Shown here one piece after another: positions 58,086 to 64,000 of a stretch of DNA of 64,000 nt. Under the pieces are notes generated by a model. It did no database searches, was not told the DNA's origin, and saw only the letters and a program-made list of their open reading frames with translations. Origin of the DNA: Beta vulgaris subsp. vulgaris. Lineage: Eukaryota > Streptophyta > Magnoliopsida > Caryophyllales > Amaranthaceae. Position numbers and translations under genes: made by a program. The stretch covers positions 2,423,249-2,487,248 of the forward strand of contig NC_079203.1 in assembly GCF_026745355.1 (NCBI RefSeq). Direction: 5' to 3'. Every line of letters begins with the position of its first letter. The first letter of the stretch is position 1.

Positions 58086-59521
58086 GATTCTCCTTTAAGA
58101 AAAATGTGTGCTAACATAGTAACATTATCCATGTACCAAAAATATATATAATACAAAAAGTTAGCCCACCATCTCATGAAATATTTTGTGGTTCATGGAT
58201 CCTACATCCTACGCCATGCGTTTTGGCACAAGCGAACGCCTGTTCAATATAGTGACTTCATAAGAATCTAATCAGAACTTCTTTCGAGATAAAAGTCTAA
58301 CATTGACGATTTAATCCGATAGCAACATTGCATATCCACAGTATTAGCCGTTGCTATTGACCGCGAAAATTCGATCATTAGAATAATGGGCCTTCTAGAA
58401 AGCATTGAAGAACTGAAAAGTCTAACTTTTTTTTTTTTGACAGTTTTGGACGTAACATGTAAGAACGCCAGGGCCGTAGTTGTTGGTGTACAAAGAACCC
58501 ATCTGCATAGGGTTCTTAGTTCAAAATTTTTTGGTTTTATTTGAAAGGCCTAATTTGAAAAATATCATGGTTTATATAAATGCAAACACTGCACATCATT
58601 ATTTCCGGACTCCATAATTCACGTTTTCTCCTATCATTTTACTTAGTTTCTTTCATCAAAAATTCAACCGTCTATATCTCTACTCTTTATGAAAAATTAT
58701 GGTCCTTTTCTCTCACTAAGGGTAAAGAAAGGGTCCAATTTTCATTATACAACAAGGCCCCATGAATATTCAAGACGGCCTTGAAGAACGTTACAAGCAA
58801 TACACTTTACATGTCCGAGTCTTCAAGTGTAAATTTTTTTCTGTCTAATTGATAATTCGATACACAAATTTTTGGGTGTAACTGTTATATCATTATTTAA
58901 TATGTAACACTTTACAACGCACCATATTTTTTGTAAAAAAAAATAAATTCGAAGGACATGAAATAAATGACAAAATGACTTGAGATTTATGTCATTATAT
59001 GTATAGTTCATGTCATTATGAATGTTATACAATAAGTTTTGATGTAATATGTTACACTCAAGATACACTCAAATCAATAACTAGAAGAATGCAACTCAGC
59101 AAAGTTAATTGTTTTTAGGCAAAATTTCAACAAATACCTTTTATAACTTTTTTTCTTTCAAAAAAAAATTTTGAAAATTTTCTTTCAAAAAACTACCATA
59201 TATAATAAATTTCTTTCAATATACGACCATTTTACATTTATAACTAATACTAATCAATAAATAAAAATTATTGTAGGTACAGTGTTGTTGCTACCGGTGG
59301 GGTGCGAGAAAGAGGACAAAAACGAGAGGAGAAGAAAGAAAAGCAATTTACAGTGAACCAATTATTAGTGATTAAACCCCTTCAATGATCAAATGATAGT
59401 ATATAGAAAGGAATTTGTTATATAAGATAATTTTTTGAAAGGAAAATTTCTAAAAGGTACTTTTTGCAAAAAAGTTTATTATATAAGGTAGCTTTATGAA
59501 ATTTTTTCTATTTTCTAATTA
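58086..59521. other. Intergenic, nothing recognised
   Basis: AT-rich sequence with a T run followed by GACAGTTTTGG at 58429-58452 that may be a decayed retroposon tail. No genes. Confidence 0.4.
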
Positions 59522-59778
59522 CTCCCTTCGTCCCAAAATATTAGTTCCTATTTCTTTTTGCAGTCTCCAAGACGTACCTTTGACCTACGATATCTTTTAT
59601 TTCGTATTAGTAAAAAATATAAAAAATTGATATTATAAATGTACACATAGAGACAAAGCTAACAAGACACCACATGAGTATGTTTCCTTCTATACAATAT
59701 AATGAGAATATTTGATCAAAATTTGTAAAATTCGACTCCCAAAATAAAATCAAAAACTATATTTTGAGACGAAGAGAG
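59522..59778. mobile_element. Stowaway-like MITE
   Basis: CTCCCTTCGTCCCAAAATAT at the left and the complement of ATATTTTGAGACGAAGAGAG at the right, TA on both flanks (59520-59521, 59779-59780). 257 bp. The internal GAGACAAAGCTAACAAG and CACATGAGTATGTTTCC are shared with the copies at 510 and 48298. Confidence 0.85.
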
Positions 59779-60023
59779 TATCTATTTATAGTGAATAATC
59801 TAACCAGTGGGTAACTATATAAATATGTGTCTCCAAGTAAAGGTACTAAACATAAAACGTTAAAACTTAGAAGAATCAATGATCTTATTAATTACGACGA
59901 CCTTTCACCTAACTTATGAGTTACAACTTGCATGTAGTTGGCTTCTATTTATTTTCAGGGTTGAAATTCCTATTAAGTTTCAATCTTAGCTTGTGACAGG
60001 AAATGACACTTTCTACGGTTACT

Positions 60024-60081
60024 AGAAAGACTTGATTTTTTTTTTTTTTTTTTTTTTTTTTTGATTGGAGAAAGACTTGAT
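60024..60081. mobile_element. Tail-only LINE insertion with 13-bp TSD
   Basis: AGAAAGACTTGAT is present at 60024-60036 and again at 60069-60081. The 32 bases between are a T run ending TTGATTGG. On the minus strand this is CCAATCAA plus poly(A), close to the 3' end CCAAATTATCAA plus A's of the LINE whose tail begins at 60199. This is best explained by an insertion truncated to its last few bases and tail. Confidence 0.65.
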
Positions 60082-60198
60082 TTTATCTTATCAGTTATCA
60101 CTTTTTAACATGCTAAAGATTTGGAGTTAAGTGTTAAATTGTTAATTAACATTCAGTTAATCAGCCAAGAAGCCACATTTTGACCCTTCTCAATTGTT

Positions 60199-62144
60199 TT
60201 TTTTTTGATAATTTGGTTTAATTTTATTAAGGCTCATAAGGCCAAATAGCCTTTAAGCATAAACCACAATTACATACATGTATACACAACAGCTGAATTC
60301 TCAATTTTGAGAGAGCCACGGCTACTCAATACCCTCAACACCAAGCCAAAAATTCATCTGATCTTCTTAGCCCTTGCTTAGCCAATGAGTCAGCCACGCT
60401 GTTTGAACCTCTACCTTTATGGACTATGGATAATGAGAGCCATGATTTTCGAGCATTCCGTATGAAATTGAGCATAAAGCTCAGGTTCCAAGGACCTCCA
60501 CTGTCTTGATTACACCATTGCACAGCGTTTGAAGAGTCTGAAACAATGGTGATAATGTGAGATTTAATTCTTTGCGATCTCATAGTGATTTGCGTTGCCC
60601 TGAGAATAGCAAAAACCTCCGCCGAGTTAATTTCAAGAGGTGGAATGGGAGATGAGAATAGGCACACAAAATTCCCACAGTCATTGCGCAGCACTCCTCC
60701 AACAGCAGATTGATTATTTATTGGGTCAAAGGAAGCATCGACATTCCACATCAGTTGATCCGATGGAGGTGGCGACCAAATCTGCGCCGGTGGTTTGCCG
60801 ATCTGCATCCGAAATTTTTCTAGCCCCATCCACTGGAGGCAATGAGGATTTTGAATGATCTCAGACGCACTATATGGAAATTTTTCCTCCCAAGCTTTTA
60901 ACCACCAGCTAAGCCTAAGTAGGACTAGGTTTTGCAGATTATTTGAAGATGAGGATGAGTCATTGAAAATTCTTTCATTTCTCTCTTTCCATAAAGTCCA
61001 TATTATGATAAAGAAGGATGCATACCATATTTTTTTGAAGAAACGGGTTCCTCCAATATAGTGCCATTGGTGGAACATCTCTTTAAGGGATGAAGGGGGC
61101 ACCCATGACAGATTCCATAATTTTAACCACCACGTCCATAGCGCCCATGCCCAGGAACAGTGCAAAAATAGGTGGCTTGAGGTTTCAGAGTGATGTTGAC
61201 ATAAGCCGCATATGTCCTGATCTGGTGGAATAACCCCGATGCTAGCCAATTTTGATCTTGAATTTATTTTCCCCAAAATCGAAAGCCAAACAAAGACTTC
61301 CACCCTGTGAGGTACTAAACCTCTCCAGATTCCTCTTATTATGTCTTGGTTCGAAAATTCAGAGCATTTCGCTATCTCGAACGTTGCTGATTTCACTGAG
61401 AAATTCCCATCTTTTTGCGGGATCCAGGCGAACGAATCATCCATTGATAGGTCTAGGTTCACGCTTTTCAACAGATTGAGCATTGCGTCTCTTTCTTCTA
61501 GATCCCGTGGACGGAGTGATCTGCGCCAAGTGAAAAGCCAATGCCAAATGTGACCATCCCATACTCCAAGAGAATCAATGGTAGCAAGGGGATTAGTAGA
61601 GATGGAGAAGAGTCTAGGAAAGAGACTCTTTAGAACTGAATCTCCAACCCATAAGTCTTGCCAAAATAGGGTCGAATTACCGCGGCCCACTGTTTTTCGA
61701 ATGCTCCTTGTCCCAAATTGCTTCGTTATCGGGTTGTTGAGGATAGTTTTACAGATCTGCTTCCATGGGCCTCCCACCCTTGGTATCGAAAAATCGTTGT
61801 GCGAAAAATTGGGCCCGTAACCATATTTGTCTGCAATGATATTCCTCCAAAGGGCTTTGGGCTCAGTAAGAAACCTCCAATGCCATTTGAAAAGTAGAGC
61901 TAAATTTCTGTGCAATAGATTTCCCACACCAAGCCCACCAAGCAATTTGGGCAACTCCAAACGAGCCCATGCCACTAATGGTAGTGCACGTTTCCCATCT
62001 GCCCTACTCCATAGAAAGTTTCTCTGGATTTTAACCATCACCTCTATTACCCCCTTAGGAATAGGGTAAATAGACATAAAGTATAATGGAAGACTAGCAA
62101 GGGATGATTTTATTAAGGTGAGGCGCCCTCCTATAGACAACAAA
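60199..62144 (-). mobile_element. 5'-truncated LINE with 18-bp TSD
   Basis: The element runs on the minus strand from its truncated 5' end at 62144 to a poly(A) (T run at 60199-60206). The flanks TGACCCTTCTCAATTGTT at 60181-60198 and 62145-62162 are identical, proving target-primed retroposition of a 1946-bp 3' fragment. It carries the end of the reverse transcriptase, zinc-knuckle and RNase H regions of a plant L1-like LINE, with a 135-base 3' untranslated region. The endonuclease and the RT catalytic core are absent, so it cannot move on its own. Confidence 0.92.
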
Positions 62145-62182
62145 TGACCCTTCTCAATTGTTATTTGTTTATATAGTGCCAT
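60335..62182 (-). CDS. LINE-derived open frame starting in the target site
   Basis: A 615-aa frame uninterrupted from ATG 62182 to TGA 60335. Residues 1-13 come from the flanking DNA and the TSD (MALYKQITIEKGH); LINE sequence begins at about residue 14. Domains: end of RT ('GGRLTLIKSSLASLPLYFM', about 18-36), the zinc-knuckle region ('CGLCQHHSETSSHLFLHCSW', about 325-344), the linker 'LWKERNERIF', and RNase H with 'NVDASFDP' (Asp), 'INSAEVFAIL' (Glu), 'VSDSSNAV' (Asp), 'SNSVADSLAKQG' (Asp). All four RNase H acids are kept. RT catalysis is missing. Expression is unproven. It is transposon-derived, not a host gene. Confidence 0.8.
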   Translation of the reverse strand: MALYKQITIEKGHLLSIGGRLTLIKSSLASLPLYFMSIYPIPKGVIEVMVKIQRNFLWSRADGKRALPLVAWARLELPKLLGGLGVGNLLHRNLALLFKWHWRFLTEPKALWRNIIADKYGYGPNFSHNDFSIPRVGGPWKQICKTILNNPITKQFGTRSIRKTVGRGNSTLFWQDLWVGDSVLKSLFPRLFSISTNPLATIDSLGVWDGHIWHWLFTWRRSLRPRDLEERDAMLNLLKSVNLDLSMDDSFAWIPQKDGNFSVKSATFEIAKCSEFSNQDIIRGIWRGLVPHRVEVFVWLSILGKINSRSKLASIGVIPPDQDICGLCQHHSETSSHLFLHCSWAWALWTWWLKLWNLSWVPPSSLKEMFHQWHYIGGTRFFKKIWYASFFIIIWTLWKERNERIFNDSSSSSNNLQNLVLLRLSWWLKAWEEKFPYSASEIIQNPHCLQWMGLEKFRMQIGKPPAQIWSPPPSDQLMWNVDASFDPINNQSAVGGVLRNDCGNFVCLFSSPIPPLEINSAEVFAILRATQITMRSQRIKSHIITIVSDSSNAVQWCNQDSGGPWNLSFMLNFIRNARKSWLSLSIVHKGRGSNSVADSLAKQGLRRSDEFLAWC

Positions 62183-62540
62183 AGCCCATATGAGTTTAGA
62201 TATGTAGTCTCTTCCTGTACATTGAGTTCCTTCTACGTCACCTACTTACCCATAAAAAAAGTCTAATAAGAAGATTTCAACTTGTAACCAACAAATTGCA
62301 AGCTAAAATCCCCTAAATATTGCAAAGCTAAAATTTTCCGCTTTATCTATAGAAAAACAATGAAAAATGCTTGGTACAAATAACTCACTTCTTGGTCTTC
62401 AACCCTTTTAGTCACTATAAGCGTTCCCTGATTGCTGGAATGGGATGCATTTAAAAAAAAACATATGTATACATTAAACATTGTTTTAGAGTAACTTTTG
62501 TAATACTATATATGTTAAGTGTGAACTTTTCTCCTGAAAC
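62163..62540. other. Intergenic, nothing recognised
   Basis: AT-rich sequence between the LINE and the C/T-rich block. No features seen. Confidence 0.4.
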
Positions 62541-64000
62541 CCTAAAGCCTCACAACCTTTTCGCCGCCTCCTAGGCTCGCTCGTGGCCGGGTCTTTGCCT
62601 CGTTGTCGGCGAGCCTAGCACAACCTTCGTCTTCCTCGCGTATTTTGTCCTTGTTCCCCCTTTTCCCCGCGTTGGTCGTTGGTTTTTCACCTGTTCGATC
62701 TTCTGTCAGTCGCCCCATCCCCAGTTGTGGTCGGTCTCCCTCCCCCCACCGTAAAGTCCTCCCCCTTTCCCGATGCGTCGTTGAGTCGCCAATCTCCTTT
62801 CCGTCGGTGCACTTGCGTCGCCCCACCATAGAGTCTCGTCCTTTCCCCCTTTCCTCGCCGGTCTCCACTTTCCCCCCACAGGTTAACTTTGTCGGTTTTC
62901 CTTCCCCCTCCCTTGTCGCGTCTGTCGGGCGTCCCTTTCCCCTCCCCCTCCCCTATGTTAGTTTGTCGGGCCTCCCCTTCCTCTCCCCTTCCCTTGTTCG
63001 AGTTCTTCAATTGTCATGTCACCAACCCCGGTTTGAATTCTTCAGTTCAGTCCCCCTTTGTTGGTTGATTTTGTTTCTTGGGCATCCCATTCTCCTCCTC
63101 CCAGTCCTTGGGCTCCCCTTTCCCCTTCCCCCTAATTTTAAGATTAGTGGTTTTTTCCATAGTATGTGTGGTTAATCTCATAGTTAGTGTAAGTTGGTTC
63201 TTTAGAGTTGTTAAGGCTATAATTTGTTGTTGGTTATGGCAATTGAAAAATGTTTGCCAGTTGGATACGAGGTGGTGGTGTAATGTTGTAGTAATAAAAT
63301 TTGTAGTTTTTTTTTCAAATCTTTGATGCAGGAATGGGTGAATCACGAGGGTGTGAAAAAGTGTAAGTGTGGTCGAGGCGTTGATCGATGTTCATGGTTG
63401 GACCTTGTGTTTTTCGGTTTTAAAACCGGAGGTGTGTTCGAGAGTTCACCATGTTTAACTCTCTTTTTTGCTTCGCAAGATCTTCATAGTCTTTGCCTTG
63501 AAAATTCAAATCTGCAGGTGGCACACCAGTTTCATCTGGTGGATTTCAGCACGCCTTGTTTCTCCTATCTTACGGAGAAACATGAAATACTCTCGAGAGA
63601 GAGAGAGAGAGAGAGAGTCATGAGTCACCTAGGAACGCGAATTTTCATCAGATCATGAGCCAAGAATCTCAAGCGTCAAAAGTTTGTTGGGATTGGTCAT
63701 TCGACGAGATGCAATTCTTGCCTTTGGTTGTTTGTTGTCCAGCTAGGAACGACACTCGCTTCTCCTACCACTTCCATCTGTCATCAGAATTTTTTGACTC
63801 CACCAGCCCAATCATCAACCAGCGACGCCCTCCTTAATAGGCGACTCTTTATCGTTTTTACTTGTTTTTGTTTATTAGGGCATGTAAAAGCTCATAAAAC
63901 TCATTTAGGTTTTCCTTTGTTTATGTTTGATTGTATTAATATTAGGATGTACTTCATTGTTTGATTACTACACGTTTTCTTGATGTAAAATAAAATTGTT
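62541..64000. other. C/T-rich segment of unknown nature
   Basis: From 62541 to 63130 the plus strand is C/T-rich (TCCCCTTCCC-type words) and unusually GC-rich for this window, so long open frames appear on both strands by composition alone (for example 62603-63175 plus). A (GA)n tract follows at 63597-63616. Near the right edge, GCATGTAAAAGCTCATAAAA and a TGATGTAAAATAAAATTG end could belong to a 3' untranslated region or retroelement. No domain recognised. It may be the 5' part of a retroelement or a leader running to a transcript beyond the window. Confidence 0.3.

Noticed and set aside
61252..62069. Plus-strand frames across the LINE
   Set aside because: Antisense shadows of the 615-aa LINE frame.
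62603..63175. 190-aa plus-strand frame and opposite-strand frames in the C/T-rich block
   Set aside because: Frames stay open on both strands because of composition. Pro/Ser/Leu-rich without a domain.

Overview
This is nuclear DNA of a flowering plant. It is strongly AT-rich and intron-rich, with GT-AG introns in every gene, and most of it is transposon debris. Core eudicot is the safe call. Amaranthaceae/Caryophyllales is a weak impression from repeat and protein style, not a demonstrated placement. No prokaryotic, viral or CRISPR-like system is present.

Genes. Five host genes can be supported: (1) an Agenet/Tudor-ENT chromatin-reader-like protein (2201-3181, minus, 2 exons, 271 aa); (2) a 158-aa protein with a plastid-targeting-like N-terminus and one hydrophobic segment (11772-12754, minus, 2 exons, family not recognised); (3) a PP2C protein phosphatase (16951-25969, minus, 4 exons, 372 aa, all metal-ligand motifs present); (4) a 66-aa single-span membrane protein (32483-32683, plus); (5) a full-size PDR-type ABCG transporter (37333-47054, minus, 22 exons, 1438 aa, both ATPase domains intact). 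All splice junctions were joined by hand and phases agree throughout, so genes 2, 3 and 5 look intact. They are unrelated loci, not a pathway or operon.

Repeats. The space between and inside the genes holds: a family of six non-autonomous Helitrons (5' TCTCTATTA, 3' hairpin GCACGCatcGCGTGC then CTAG, inserted between A and T), one of them in ABCG intron 1; a second Helitron group with a tRNA-like interior; Stowaway, Harbinger-like, hAT and Mutator-like inverted-repeat elements, several with exact target-site duplications; tRNA-derived SINEs; a 223-bp LTR element with 72-bp LTRs; a 155-bp solo LTR; several LINE remnants, including a 1.95-kb 5'-truncated LINE with an 18-bp target-site duplication; two retroposition scars consisting of almost only a poly(A) tail; and a nuclear copy of part of mitochondrial rps7.

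Layout. 1-3.6 kb: MITEs, SINE, Agenet-ENT gene. 3.6-11 kb: Helitron cluster, SINEs, GC-rich hAT MITE, microsatellites, transposon gene fragment. 11.7-12.8 kb: 158-aa gene. 14.6-16.1 kb: dead LINE. 16.9-26 kb: PP2C gene with large MITE-filled introns and three independent tandem duplications. 26.4-31 kb: inverted-repeat elements, Helitron, solo LTR, micro-LTR element. 32.2-34.8 kb: small membrane-protein gene followed by three tandem-repeat blocks. 35.3-37.2 kb: Helitron and LINE 3' end. 37.3-47.5 kb: ABCG gene. 47.6-64 kb: Helitrons, MITEs, rps7 fragment, LINEs and a C/T-rich segment of unknown nature.

Nothing here is convincingly a new biological system. The most unusual items are the compact Helitron family, the 223-bp LTR element, the tail-only retroposition scars, the LINE that gained a start codon from its target site, and the duplicated splice-donor segment in the PP2C gene.
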